DNA of 64,000 nucleotides from Postechiella sp039985655 (GCA_039985655.1 JBDWSF010000003.1:202222-266221); one strand, 5' to 3'; counted from the stretch's first letter, positions 16,320-26,536 are shown. Notes: generated by a model from the letters alone, not told the origin. Numbers and translations: made by a program.

Positions 16320-19300
16320 ATGAAAAAATTCATTACAGAGGTTAGTGAATTACTATATCTCTCTAAAATAAGTTTAAAAATGAAGCTCTCATATATTCTG
16401 CTTTTTTTTACTTTATTTCAAATTCAAGCGAATACAACACACTCTCAAAATGTAAAGGTTACATTAGATTGTAAAGAAATGAACATTGAGGATGTTTTGA
16501 GTGAAATTGAACGAAAAACCGATTTTAAGTTCTTATATGAAAAGGATGTTTTTCAAAAAAGTAAGATTGTAAGCATCTTATCAAATAAAGAAAAGTTATC
16601 GAATATTCTAAAAAGGCTTTTTAAAACTGAAGATGTTGATTTTAAGGTAGCCGATAAACAAATTGTCTTATTTCCAAAAAGCATAAAAAAGCCAACATAT
16701 TTTGTAAGTTTCAAAAAGGCTGTTGATAAATTATTTCAACAAAAGCGTACAATAATGGGTAAAGTTACCAATGAAAAAGGTGAGCCACTTCCAGGAGCAA
16801 CTATAGCTGTAAAAGGTACTTCTAAGGGCGTTAGTGCTAATTTTGATGGACGCTATTTAATAGAGTTAACAGATGCGAATGCCACTATTCTTGTAATTTC
16901 ATATATTGGTTATGAGACCCAAGAAGTACAAGTTAATACTGGTGATAATAATAAAACCATTATTATTATTAATATCCAATTAAAAGAAGATGTTACTGGC
17001 CTTGGAGAAACGGTAATTATAGGTTATGGAAAAGTAAAACGAGAAAACCTTACAGGTTCTGTTGGTACCGTCGATGTTGGTGGTATAGTCAGTCAAGCAC
17101 CAACAGTAAATCTAGATTATGCTTTACAGGGTCAAGTTGCAGGTGTTTATGTAACGAGTTCTTCTGGGCAACCTGGAGCAGCAGCTCGTGTTAGAATTAG
17201 AGGAAATACATCTTTATTAGGGTCTAATCAACCGTTGTATGTTATTGATGGTATACCAGTACCACCCGATAGTAATATTCCAATTGGAGGTACAGAAGGA
17301 GGTAACTTAGGTAATGAACTTGATCAAGAAGGTATAAGCACGCCTATAGGTAATATAAATTCTTCAGATATAGAATCTATAAGTGTTTTAAAGGACGCAT
17401 CTGCTGCTGCTATTTACGGATCAAGAGCAGCTAATGGCGTTATTATAATTAATACAAAGCAAGGTGTATATTCTAGTGAAACTAAATTTAATGCTAGCGT
17501 TTCAGTTAGTACTCAAAATGCACAAACTCTTGAAGTTTTAAATGCGCAACAATTTAAGGATGCTTGGACAACAGCAGTTGAAAATGGTACAAGAGATGAT
17601 GTTTTTGCTCGTGCAGTATTAGATGGTTCTTATTTTGGGAATGCTGATACAAACTGGGAAGATGAAGTTAGTCCTGGGACACCAATTACTACAAATTATT
17701 ATTTAAATGTATTAGGTGGTTCAGAAAAGACAAGATACAGCACGTCTTTAGGAGTAAATACGCAAGATGGCGTATATGAAAATACGGGTTTTGATAGATA
17801 TTCTTTTACTTTAAACCTAGATACTAAAATTAAAGAAAGTTGGACTTTTGGTTCTAGAATAAATGTTTCATCAACAGAACAAGAAGCGACAGATGCAGGC
17901 CTTACTCAGTTGACTTACAGTTTTAGACCTGACCTTCCAATTTTTGATGAAGAAGGTAATTATTCTTTTTCATCACAATATAGTTTTGAGAATCCGGTAG
18001 CAAGATCTCAGGCAACAAATAATAATAAAACATTTTTATTACTAGCTTCTATTTATACACAGCTAAAGTTAGCGGAAGGGTTAAGTGTAAAAACGCTTTT
18101 CTCAATGAATTATAATGCAGGTAATCAACAAAGCTATTATCCATTATACACATTTACTGGAGGATGGAGCAGAACGCAAGGTAATGGAGATGGTTATGCG
18201 CAAGAAAGCAGAAGTCGTAGCACAAATACCTTATTGCAAACGACATTAACTTACGATACATTAATTGAAAAGCATAATATAAATACTGTTTTAGGAGCGT
18301 CTTTTGAAAAAAACAAAAGATCTAATGTTAAAGGTTGGGGTGAAGGTTTTTTTAATGAAGTATTAACCAATATAACAAGTGCTACAATATTTACAGATGC
18401 ATCATCTTTTGAATCAGGTTCAGGTCTGTCTTCATATTTTGGTCGGGTTAATTACGATTTTGATAATAAATATTTATTAACGCTTTCGGCAAGAGTTGAT
18501 GGGTCTTCAAAGTTTGCTCCAAATAATCAATACGCTTTTTTTCCAGCTGCTGCTGTAGCTTGGAGAATTTCTAATGAGAATTTTTTAAGTGAAAGTACTT
18601 TTATTGATGAGTTAAAGTTAAGAGCTAGTATAGGAACAACAGGTCAACAAGATTTTGGTGATTATGCATGGAGAACACTTTTTGAAACAGAGGATTATGG
18701 TCCAGATCCTTCCATAATAGCATCACAATTAGGAAATGCTAGTTTGAAATGGGAAACTACAGAGCAAATTGATTTTGGTGTTGATTTTTCATTTTTTAAA
18801 GGAAGATTTCGTGGTGGTTTTGGATATTATTCTAAAGAAACAAAAGATGCTTTATTTACTGCTATAACACCAGGTAGTACAGGGTTTAATAGGATAATAG
18901 CAAATATAGGGGATACTAAAAACACAGGATTAGAACTAGAACTTAAAGGAGATGTTGTTAGAGCAAAGGATTTTAATTGGAATATATCATTAAACGTGAG
19001 TAAAAATGATAATAAACTTACTAAGATTTCTGATGATTTTATGGATGAAGATGGTTTTTTAACAGGTTTTCCAGGTGGTGGCAGACTGAGAGAAGGCAGT
19101 CCTATTGGGTTGATTTACGGTTATGTTGCTGAAGGGCTTTTTCAAAACCAAGAAGATATAGATGTTTTAAATACGGCATCTTCTACGGGCACTTACCAAA
19201 ACAGCCTAACTTCTCCAGGAGATTTAAGGTTTAAAGATTTAACAGGGCCAGATGGGGTGCCAGATGGTGTAATTACTGCTTTAGATCAACAGGTTATTGG

Positions 19301-19823
19301 AGATACGCAACCAGACTTTTTTGGAGGACTTAATAGTGCTTTTCAATATAAAGGCTTTGCATTATCCACATTTTTTACTTTTTCTGTAGGTAATGATATA
19401 GACTCGTTTAGTTTAGCTAGAGACACAAACTTTGCGAGTACTTTTATTGGTGAGAACAAAGTGACCAGTGTTTTAAATGCTTGGACTCCTGAAAATCCAG
19501 ATACGGATATACCAAGACTTGTTTATTTTGACCCAAATAATAATGATAGAGTTTCATCTCATTATGTTAACGATGCTTCGTATTTAAGATTAAAAACATT
19601 AAACTTTAGTTATACTTTTTCAAAGCGAGCATTAGAACAGATAAAGCTTTTTGATCACATTTCAATTTTCATGACTGCCCAAAATTTATTTACAATTACA
19701 AGTTATCCAGGAGCAGACCCAGAAGCTTCTAATTTGTTTAATAATGACATTAGTGCAGGTAGAGATAATAATCGCTTTCCTATAGCAAAAGTGTTCACTA
19801 CAGGGGTAAGAATAGGATTTTAA
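16320..19823 (+). CDS. SusC/RagA TonB-linked outer membrane transporter with STN signalling domain
   Basis: About 1168 residues from the ATG at 16320. Upstream ATGs at 16251 and 16293 are possible, but MKKFITEV..KMKLSYILLFF is the usual beginning of this class. After the signal peptide comes an STN/secretin domain (VTLDCKEMNIEDVLSEIERKTDFKFLY), then a CarboxypepD_reg domain (from about 144, GKVTNEKGEPLPGATIAVKG) and a TonB box (ETVIIGYG, about 228). The plug follows with QGQVAGVYVTSSSGQPG, LYVIDGIPVP and VLKDASAAAIYGSRAANGVI, then a 22-strand-type barrel. It imports a large nutrient with SusD, and the STN domain relays occupancy to FecR. The SusD gene follows after 11 bases. Confidence 0.93.
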   Translation: MKKFITEVSELLYLSKISLKMKLSYILLFFTLFQIQANTTHSQNVKVTLDCKEMNIEDVLSEIERKTDFKFLYEKDVFQKSKIVSILSNKEKLSNILKRLFKTEDVDFKVADKQIVLFPKSIKKPTYFVSFKKAVDKLFQQKRTIMGKVTNEKGEPLPGATIAVKGTSKGVSANFDGRYLIELTDANATILVISYIGYETQEVQVNTGDNNKTIIIINIQLKEDVTGLGETVIIGYGKVKRENLTGSVGTVDVGGIVSQAPTVNLDYALQGQVAGVYVTSSSGQPGAAARVRIRGNTSLLGSNQPLYVIDGIPVPPDSNIPIGGTEGGNLGNELDQEGISTPIGNINSSDIESISVLKDASAAAIYGSRAANGVIIINTKQGVYSSETKFNASVSVSTQNAQTLEVLNAQQFKDAWTTAVENGTRDDVFARAVLDGSYFGNADTNWEDEVSPGTPITTNYYLNVLGGSEKTRYSTSLGVNTQDGVYENTGFDRYSFTLNLDTKIKESWTFGSRINVSSTEQEATDAGLTQLTYSFRPDLPIFDEEGNYSFSSQYSFENPVARSQATNNNKTFLLLASIYTQLKLAEGLSVKTLFSMNYNAGNQQSYYPLYTFTGGWSRTQGNGDGYAQESRSRSTNTLLQTTLTYDTLIEKHNINTVLGASFEKNKRSNVKGWGEGFFNEVLTNITSATIFTDASSFESGSGLSSYFGRVNYDFDNKYLLTLSARVDGSSKFAPNNQYAFFPAAAVAWRISNENFLSESTFIDELKLRASIGTTGQQDFGDYAWRTLFETEDYGPDPSIIASQLGNASLKWETTEQIDFGVDFSFFKGRFRGGFGYYSKETKDALFTAITPGSTGFNRIIANIGDTKNTGLELELKGDVVRAKDFNWNISLNVSKNDNKLTKISDDFMDEDGFLTGFPGGGRLREGSPIGLIYGYVAEGLFQNQEDIDVLNTASSTGTYQNSLTSPGDLRFKDLTGPDGVPDGVITALDQQVIGDTQPDFFGGLNSAFQYKGFALSTFFTFSVGNDIDSFSLARDTNFASTFIGENKVTSVLNAWTPENPDTDIPRLVYFDPNNNDRVSSHYVNDASYLRLKTLNFSYTFSKRALEQIKLFDHISIFMTAQNLFTITSYPGADPEASNLFNNDISAGRDNNRFPIAKVFTTGVRIGF

Positions 19824-19834
19824 AAAATATAATT

Positions 19835-21187
19835 ATGAAAAAAATAACAATTTATATAGCTACACTACTTTTTGTTTACTCTTGTGAATTAGTAGATGTA
19901 TTAGAAAATGACCCACCAAATAATTTGGTATCTGAAAATGTTGTTAAAAATGAAACTGATGCTAGAGCATTGTTAAATGGTATTTACACTACAATTACAT
20001 CTAGGGTTTCTTCTTATTACTATATGTATTCAGAGACAATACCTAGTGCTATGATAGGCTCAATGAGCAGTGCCGGATTTGGTACTAGTCATGGGCAATT
20101 TGCGGACAACACATTACAGTTTGATAACATCTATGTTAGAGATTATTGGTTGATTTTATACAAAGTCATGGATCTAGCTAATAATTCAATAGAACAAACG
20201 ACTCAGTTATCTAATGAATTAATTTCTGATGAAGTCAAAAAAGAAATTATTGGAGAAGCACGTTTTTTAAGAGCTATGGCAACTTTTGATGCTTTAAGAT
20301 ATTACGGCCAATTTTTTGATGAAGCTAGTAATCTCGGTATCGTGTTACGTACAGAGCCTACCAATTTTGTTACTAGAGATAAAGCTAGAAGTACGGTAGC
20401 CGAATGCTATACTCAAATTTTATCAGATTTAGATGTAGCAATTGTTGATGCTCCAGATTATTCAGTAACGTATAGAGCATCAAAAACCGCAGCCAAAGCT
20501 TTGAAGGTTAAGGTGTTGCTATATCAAGGTAAATATGCTGAAGCGACTTTATTGGCAGACGACGTTATTAATGAAGGAACAACAAGTTTAGAATCTGATT
20601 TTGAAACGGCTTTTAGTGAGGGTTTAAATTCGTCTGAAATGATTTTGATGACCTATCGGGATGAAAACTCAGATACCGAAGACAATAACCGTAAACGATT
20701 TTATTTTGGTAGAACAGCAAGCACCACTTGGTTTTCTTCTTTAATGGGTAGCGACCCAAGACAGTCTTTTACTTATTCTGGAACTAGTGTGTTAAAAACA
20801 AATAATGCAGCCACGTTTAGACCTACTTATTTTTTGCGTTTAGCAGAAATGTATTTAATTAAGGCAGAAGGATTAGCATTTAGTGGTGCAACATTAGAAG
20901 CTGCTAGCGCGCCATTAAATATTATAAGAAATCGAGCAGGAATAGGCGATACGCCAGCGACAAATATGGATGAACTTAAAGACGATATTTTTAATGAAAT
21001 AGCAAGAGAGTTGGCTTTCGAAAATGGAAGTGAATGGTTTGCAGCCATCCGTTTTGATAAAGCGATGACATTAAAACCTTCTATTACAAGTTCAAATCAA
21101 TATATATTACCAATTCCTGAAGAAGAAATTAATGGTAATGCAAACATCACTTTGGCAGACCAAAACCCAGGGTATGAAGGAATATAA
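19835..21187 (+). CDS. RagB/SusD-family surface lipoprotein
   Basis: 450 residues with a lipoprotein signal (MKKITIYIATLLFVYSC, lipobox Cys at about 17). Family features are NETDARALLNGIYTTI near the N-terminus, the TPR-like helical stretch EIIGEARFLRAMATFDALRYYGQF, AYKALKVKVLLYQGKYAEA-type repeats and the C-terminal RNRAGIGDTPATNMDELKDDIFNEIARELAFENGSEWFAAIRF. It caps the SusC transporter and binds the substrate outside the cell. It is clearly co-transcribed with the SusC gene. Specificity cannot be read, but the following protease suggests peptides or proteins. Confidence 0.92.
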   Translation: MKKITIYIATLLFVYSCELVDVLENDPPNNLVSENVVKNETDARALLNGIYTTITSRVSSYYYMYSETIPSAMIGSMSSAGFGTSHGQFADNTLQFDNIYVRDYWLILYKVMDLANNSIEQTTQLSNELISDEVKKEIIGEARFLRAMATFDALRYYGQFFDEASNLGIVLRTEPTNFVTRDKARSTVAECYTQILSDLDVAIVDAPDYSVTYRASKTAAKALKVKVLLYQGKYAEATLLADDVINEGTTSLESDFETAFSEGLNSSEMILMTYRDENSDTEDNNRKRFYFGRTASTTWFSSLMGSDPRQSFTYSGTSVLKTNNAATFRPTYFLRLAEMYLIKAEGLAFSGATLEAASAPLNIIRNRAGIGDTPATNMDELKDDIFNEIARELAFENGSEWFAAIRFDKAMTLKPSITSSNQYILPIPEEEINGNANITLADQNPGYEGI

Positions 21188-21284
21188 GGGGAGCTTTTTG
21201 ATAATTTGAGTTAGTCATTAAATAGGGCTTTAAGTTTCCCCAAGGATTTAGGGCTCTATTTATAATATTTATACATCATCAATC

Positions 21285-24143
21285 ATGAAAAAAAGAACAG
21301 TAATAATAACTTCAATTTTATATTTATTCAGTTTTTATCTAATAGGACAAGTTAAAGACTTAAACAATAAAATTCCCATAGACCCAACAGTAAAAATGGG
21401 AAAATTAAATAACGGACTTACATACTATTTAAAACATAATGAAAAACCAAAAAACAAAGCAGAGTTGCGACTTGTTATAAAGGCAGGTTCTGTTTTAGAA
21501 GATGAAGACCAGCGAGGGTTAGCACATTTTGTAGAGCACATGGCGTTTAATGGTACCAAAAGTTTTAAAAAGAATGAATTGATAGATTATCTACAAAGTT
21601 TAGGTATAGAGTTTGGAGCCGATTTAAATGCTCATACTGGTTTTGATGAAACGGTATATAAATTATCTGTTCCCACAGATGAAATTACTTTAAATACTAG
21701 TTTACAAGTATTACGCGATTGGGCCGATGGGATTACATTTGATAATGAGGAAATAGATAATGAAAGAGGTATAGTAGCCGAAGAGCTTAGAGCTAGAAGT
21801 GGTGCAGGCATGCGTATGTATTATCAATCTATACCTGTAATTACTAATAATTCTAGATATGCTGAAAGATCACCTATCGGCAAATTAGATGTTATTATGA
21901 ATTCTAAGTATGACGCCATGAAACGCTATTATAGAGATTGGTACCGACCAGATTTAATGGCATTAGTGCTCGTTGGTGATTTTGATGTTGCTGAGGTTGA
22001 AACCAAAATTGTAAAGTTGTTTGAAAGCATTAAACCAGTAGCCAATCCAAAAGAAAGAACGTATTATAAAATTCCAGAAAACCAAGAGCCTGCGGTATCT
22101 ATAATCTCAGATAAAGAAGCAAGAGGTGTTAGTGTTTCAATATACATTAAAAAAGAAGAAAAAGAGGTTGTAACTTTAAACGATTATAAACAAGATCTTT
22201 TACAAAAGTTATATACAGGCATGTTGCGCCAAAGGTTATCTGAAGTTCAGTTGATGCCAGGTGCCCCATTCTTATCAGCCAGCGCAGGGATTGGTAACTT
22301 TTTGAGCAATATGGATTGCTATTATTTAGGAGCTACACTTAAAGAAGACAGGGTTGAAGATGGTATTGATGCCTTAGTTACAGAAAGTGAGCGTGCAAAG
22401 CAATATGGTTTTAAAGCGTCAGAATTGGAACGTTATAAAGAACTTTTACTGAATAATGCGGATATACGTAGAAAGGAGACTGGGAAGTTGTCTTCAAAAA
22501 CATATTATATAGAAAAGTATATAGATCATTTTACAGATAAGGCCCCAATTCCTAGTGATGCATTCATACATGAATTTTATAAAGCTATGTTGCCAACCAT
22601 TCAAGTTGAAGATGTGAATAGCATTGCCTCAGAATGGGTAAGAAAAGATAATATTGCTGTAGTAATAAAAGCGATAGAAAAAGAAATTTTGGTATTGCCT
22701 ACTAAGACAAAAGTTCTAGAAATATTGAATAATATAGCTTTAAAAGAAATAGCGGCTTATGAAGACACGCTAGGTGATGTTAAACTAATGGATGTTAAGC
22801 CCAAATTAGGGAAAATTGAAAGTGCTGAGTACAATAAAAATATTGATGTTACGACTTGGAAGTTAGCAAATGGAATTACTGTAATAGCAAAACCAACGCA
22901 ATTTCAAAATGATTTAATTAGTATGTCTGGTTTTAGATCAGGAGGAAGTTCAGTAGCTCCAGATTCTTTATATGTATCGGCAAAATATGCTGGTTCTATT
23001 ATTGGAAGTAGTGGTCTGAATAATATATCAAAAACAGATCTTAAAAAATTGAATATGGGCAAAACCGTTAACGTTAGGCCTAGTATCAATTATTATGATG
23101 ATTTGTTTTCAGGGAGCAGTTCATCAAAAGATTTAGAAAGGATGCTCCAAATGGTGAATTTATATTTTACGAATCCTAATAAAGACAAAGACGTTTTTAA
23201 TGCTAATAAAGAAAATTTAAAATCTATATATAAAGACCAGGACAATAACCCAGGAACACTTTTTGAAAAAAGGATAAGTGAGGTTATGACTGATAAGCAC
23301 CTTAGAGCAATTCCATTAACAGTGGAACAAATAGAAAACGAATTAAACCTTGATGCTTCATATCGTTTTTATAAAGACCGTTTTTCATCTGCTAACGGAT
23401 TTACTTTCATTTTTGTAGGCAGTTTTGAAATAGATACTCTAAAAGAATTTGTAACACAGTATTTAGGAAGTCTTCCATCAAATTTAAAGGAAAAAAGTAC
23501 ATGGAAAGATACTGGATTAAGATATGCAACGGGAGATATTAAAGAAACCATCAAAAAAGGTATAGACGATAAAAGCAAAGTAGATATGCGTTTTACTAGT
23601 GCATTTAATTTTTCTGTTGAAAAAAAGGAGAGCATAAGCTTACTGGCTAAACTGTTGAAAATTAAATTATATGAAGAAATGCGCGAAAAAATGGCAGGAG
23701 TATATGGTGTGCAAGTTTCAGGATATGCGTCAGATAGACCTTATGATTGGTATAGAATGAATATTCGGTTTACTTGTGATCCAGAAAACATTGAAAAGCT
23801 TAAAAATAAAGTTTTTGAAGAAATTCAAAAAATAAAAGAAAATGGAGTGTCAGAAGCTGATATAAACAAAATTAAAGAAGCTGAATTAGCAAACGCTAAA
23901 GAGTACTTAGAATATAATAGTTATTGGTCATCGAAATTAAAAAATGCTTATGAATATAAATTAAATCCAAATGCTATTTTAGATTATGAGAGTCATATTG
24001 ATAAAATAGATTCTAAGATGTTACAAAAGGCAGCAAACAGGTATTTTAATATGAATAGTTATGCTGAGTTTATTCTGTTACCAGAAGCGTTTGTTAATAA
24101 ACCTGAGTCTATTATGTTGCCAGAAGAATCTGTTAAGAAATAA
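21285..24143 (+). CDS. M16 family zinc metalloprotease (pitrilysin type)
   Basis: 952 residues with a signal peptide ending around residue 20 (SFYLIGQ). The inverted zinc motif HxxEH is present as H81-F-V-E-H85 in LAHFVEHMAFNGT. The third ligand region is E160RGIVAEE167. A second, inactive M16 half follows (VTTWKLANGITVIAKPTQF, about residue 525), so the clam-shell architecture is complete. It degrades oligopeptides in the periplasm or at the cell surface. Position 97 bases after SusD and on the same strand suggests it processes peptides imported by this SusCD pair, although a weak imperfect hairpin lies in the gap. Confidence 0.9.
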   Translation: MKKRTVIITSILYLFSFYLIGQVKDLNNKIPIDPTVKMGKLNNGLTYYLKHNEKPKNKAELRLVIKAGSVLEDEDQRGLAHFVEHMAFNGTKSFKKNELIDYLQSLGIEFGADLNAHTGFDETVYKLSVPTDEITLNTSLQVLRDWADGITFDNEEIDNERGIVAEELRARSGAGMRMYYQSIPVITNNSRYAERSPIGKLDVIMNSKYDAMKRYYRDWYRPDLMALVLVGDFDVAEVETKIVKLFESIKPVANPKERTYYKIPENQEPAVSIISDKEARGVSVSIYIKKEEKEVVTLNDYKQDLLQKLYTGMLRQRLSEVQLMPGAPFLSASAGIGNFLSNMDCYYLGATLKEDRVEDGIDALVTESERAKQYGFKASELERYKELLLNNADIRRKETGKLSSKTYYIEKYIDHFTDKAPIPSDAFIHEFYKAMLPTIQVEDVNSIASEWVRKDNIAVVIKAIEKEILVLPTKTKVLEILNNIALKEIAAYEDTLGDVKLMDVKPKLGKIESAEYNKNIDVTTWKLANGITVIAKPTQFQNDLISMSGFRSGGSSVAPDSLYVSAKYAGSIIGSSGLNNISKTDLKKLNMGKTVNVRPSINYYDDLFSGSSSSKDLERMLQMVNLYFTNPNKDKDVFNANKENLKSIYKDQDNNPGTLFEKRISEVMTDKHLRAIPLTVEQIENELNLDASYRFYKDRFSSANGFTFIFVGSFEIDTLKEFVTQYLGSLPSNLKEKSTWKDTGLRYATGDIKETIKKGIDDKSKVDMRFTSAFNFSVEKKESISLLAKLLKIKLYEEMREKMAGVYGVQVSGYASDRPYDWYRMNIRFTCDPENIEKLKNKVFEEIQKIKENGVSEADINKIKEAELANAKEYLEYNSYWSSKLKNAYEYKLNPNAILDYESHIDKIDSKMLQKAANRYFNMNSYAEFILLPEAFVNKPESIMLPEESVKK

Positions 24144-24278
24144 AATGAATCGGAAAACTTTTTTTGAATAAGAAAAAGCTTTGATTTTAATTTCGTTTTA
24201 AACTTTAACATTTTTAGAGTAGGACTTTTTAAAAGTTAACTGTTTTAATAATAAACGTTAATTAAAAAAGTTGATACT

Positions 24279-25148
24279 ATGAGAAAATTGAAAAGTTTAT
24301 TGTTATTATCGGTTATTGGATTTGCTGCCTGCGAAACAGAGACAGCAAATGTAGATGTTTTGGGAGCTAACTTAAGTGATACTGTTACTGCTGAGGTTGC
24401 CTTTGAAGAAACTGAGGATGTTTTGGATAATATTGCGATATATTCCGATAGTGCCTTTGGAATTGAGACAACGACATCAAAAGCTAGTGATTCTAAAGAT
24501 TCGACATATAAGAAACACGGTCGTTCAGGTTATTTTAAAGATTGTGCAGATATCGTTGTTGAAGAACTTGATGGTACAACAACGACAACAATTACATTTA
24601 CTGAAGATTGCGAAGATCGAGACGGAAATGTTATTTCAGGAACAATTACAAAGGTGAAAACTGAATCTGATAATGGAAAAGAAAAAACCGTAATAGTAGA
24701 TGGATTAATGATTAATGGCTATGTGATTAATGGAACAAAAACCTATGTATATACAGTAAGTAACGCTAATGGAAACCCAGAAATGATGGGTTCTGTTAAT
24801 ATGTCTATTGAAACAGATGAAGGAACTGCTACAAAAGTAGGGTCTAGAACTGTTGAGATTACTGCCGGTGGAGATACTGATACTTGTACAGATGATGAAA
24901 AAACAATTACAGGATCTTTTGTTTATACGAATGCTGAAGGTGTTGAAAATAGTGTAACAATTACAACCGATTTAGTAAAACCAGCTGATTGTAAGTATAT
25001 TGCTTCTGGAATTAAAGTATATACAACTGAAGCGGGAACTGTTACTTTAGACTATGGAGATGGTACTTGTGATGATGTCGCTACAAAAACGGATACTGAT
25101 GGTACTGAGACAGAAGTAACTTTAGGTAAAAGAAGAAAACGCCATTAA
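24279..25148 (+). CDS. Hypothetical Thr/Asp-rich lipoprotein
   Basis: I do not recognise this 289-residue protein. It has a lipoprotein signal (MRKLKSLLLLSVIGFAAC, lipobox Cys at 18). The mature part is very rich in Thr, Asp and Glu with beta-rich repeats (TTTTTITFTEDC, GTITKVKTES, TITGSFVYTNAEG) and several Cys (DCADI, EDCEDRDG, DTCTDDEK, ADCKY, GTCDDV), perhaps disulphide-bonded. The C-terminus turns sharply basic (GKRRKRH). It follows the M16 protease by about 135 bases and is closed by a strong bidirectional terminator. A cell-surface role is likely; function is unknown. Confidence 0.65.
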   Translation: MRKLKSLLLLSVIGFAACETETANVDVLGANLSDTVTAEVAFEETEDVLDNIAIYSDSAFGIETTTSKASDSKDSTYKKHGRSGYFKDCADIVVEELDGTTTTTITFTEDCEDRDGNVISGTITKVKTESDNGKEKTVIVDGLMINGYVINGTKTYVYTVSNANGNPEMMGSVNMSIETDEGTATKVGSRTVEITAGGDTDTCTDDEKTITGSFVYTNAEGVENSVTITTDLVKPADCKYIASGIKVYTTEAGTVTLDYGDGTCDDVATKTDTDGTETEVTLGKRRKRH

Positions 25149-25210
25149 GAATTTTTAAAGCGGGTTTCAATAAAAAATGGTTAACGGATAGTCACTGTTG
25201 ATTTTAGGCA

Positions 25211-25241
25211 AGAAAAAGCCTCGCAATGCGAGGCTTTTTCT
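25211..25241. terminator. Bidirectional intrinsic terminator
   Basis: A near-perfect palindrome AGAAAAAGCCTCGC (25211-25224) with GCGAGGCTTTTTCT, loop AAT. A-runs and T-runs on both sides serve the two converging genes. Confidence 0.9.
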
Positions 25242-25256
25242 ATGAAATATGGTTGT

Positions 25257-25706
25257 TTATTTATTCCTTTTAAAAATATAACGTGTAATAAAAATACCTT
25301 TACCATCGCCTTTACCACCTTCACTTTCTACGGCGCTATTAACAAACGCTAGTTCCCATCCTTCTTCAATCATAGTATTAATTTTTGAAGTTATAATAGC
25401 ATCATTAGCTGCAATATTTTGAAAACGAATACCAGCAATATTGTAAAAGTTAAGTAATTTGGTTTCATCAAAACCTTTAACTCGTATTTCGTCACGTTTA
25501 GATTTATTACGTGTATTATCCTCTTCCGTTTGTGTTGTTGTGAATTCTTTATAATCTTTTTCGTCGTTGGCACTTATAATTCTAGAACGACCTAAGCCAC
25601 TAGGAACAATAGATTCAATACTAGTAACAATTTTGTACTCTACCTGAGCATTCGTTTCAATAAAAGAAAATAAAGAAATGGCTAATACAATTAATAATTT
25701 TTTCAT
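25257..25706 (-). CDS. Small secreted hypothetical protein (DUF4177-like)
   Basis: 149 residues with a signal peptide ending at TNAQ (about residue 20). The second half, ETKLLNFYNIAGIRFQNI...INTMIEEGWELAFVNSAVESEG..GIFITRYIFKR, resembles DUF4177-type modules, in which a 'GWEL' segment precedes a strand ending in an arginine-rich edge. The function of that family is unknown. It converges on the preceding lipoprotein gene and shares its terminator. It is probably periplasmic. Confidence 0.6.
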   Translation of the reverse strand: MKKLLIVLAISLFSFIETNAQVEYKIVTSIESIVPSGLGRSRIISANDEKDYKEFTTTQTEEDNTRNKSKRDEIRVKGFDETKLLNFYNIAGIRFQNIAANDAIITSKINTMIEEGWELAFVNSAVESEGGKGDGKGIFITRYIFKRNK

Positions 25707-25866
25707 ATTGTTGAGATTTTAAAATTAAGAGACTAATATAAAATATTCATAAGCTAAAATTGTTGTTTTATCATATCTTTTGATTTTTTAATCATAGAAG
25801 TATCCATATTACTCACTCAAACGTACAGATCACTCATTCATGATTTTATACAATTCATTTTTCAAT

Positions 25867-25874
25867 TAGGTTTG
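25867..25874 (+). promoter_or_regulatory. Promoter -7 box TAGGTTTG
   Basis: A TAnnTTTG match 24 bases upstream of the ATG at 25898. No convincing -33 box. Confidence 0.35.
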
Positions 25875-25897
25875 AAGAATAACTAATATATAAAACT

Positions 25898-26536
25898 ATG
25901 AAATCAACCATTACGTTCTGTTTTTTATTGAGCTTATCAATCAATCTTTTTGCACAAACAAATATTAAAGGTTTTGTTTCTGATGATATAAGTGCGCTTG
26001 CAGGAGCCAATATCATTATAAAAAACACCAGTATTGGAGTTGTTTCAGACTACGATGGAAATTATGAGATTGATGCTAAACAAACCGATACGCTTTCCAT
26101 TTCTTATTTAGGGTATAAAACAGTTGATGTTTTAGTGGAGAATCAAAAAAAAATAAATACTGTTCTTAATGGAAATATCGAATTGGATGCGGTAGAAATT
26201 GTTGCTTATTTAAGTTATAGATGCCGTATGTTGTCCTGTGGAATGTGTATATCTTATGTTACTTGTAAAAATTTTAAATCAAATATAATTACAGAATCCT
26301 TATATCCAAACCCATCTAAAGATGGTCGTTTCAATCTTAATTTACTAAAACCTTATAAGAAAGTTGAAATTCAAATATCCAGTATGTCAGCTCAAACTAT
26401 AAAAACTATTAATCATCAAAATGTAAACAAAAACGTAGATATTAATCTGTCTCAGTATCCAACCGGAATGTACATTATAAATATTATTGCTGATGGAAAG
26501 CATCTTCCTAGTAAAAAAGCAATTATAGGTGGATAA
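25898..26536 (+). CDS. Secreted CarboxypepD_reg-like protein with type IX sorting domain
   Basis: 212 residues with a signal peptide (ends NLFAQ, about 20). Residues 21-105 form a CarboxypepD_reg-like beta sandwich (IKGFVSDDISALAGANIIIKNTS, VSDYDGNYEI, LSISYLGYKTVDV), the module usually found at the N-terminus of SusC proteins. Residues 135-212 form a type A sorting domain (LYPNPSKDGRFNLNLL, YPTGMYIINII). Between them is a short Cys-rich linker (YRCRMLSCGMCISYVTC). No barrel or enzyme domain is present, so this is a stand-alone surface protein. Its role is unknown. Confidence 0.75.
   Translation: MKSTITFCFLLSLSINLFAQTNIKGFVSDDISALAGANIIIKNTSIGVVSDYDGNYEIDAKQTDTLSISYLGYKTVDVLVENQKKINTVLNGNIELDAVEIVAYLSYRCRMLSCGMCISYVTCKNFKSNIITESLYPNPSKDGRFNLNLLKPYKKVEIQISSMSAQTIKTINHQNVNKNVDINLSQYPTGMYIINIIADGKHLPSKKAIIGG

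Noticed and set aside
24376..24657. 93-codon frame inside the Thr/Asp-rich lipoprotein gene
   Set aside because: A shadow frame in another phase of a gene with a clear lipoprotein signal.
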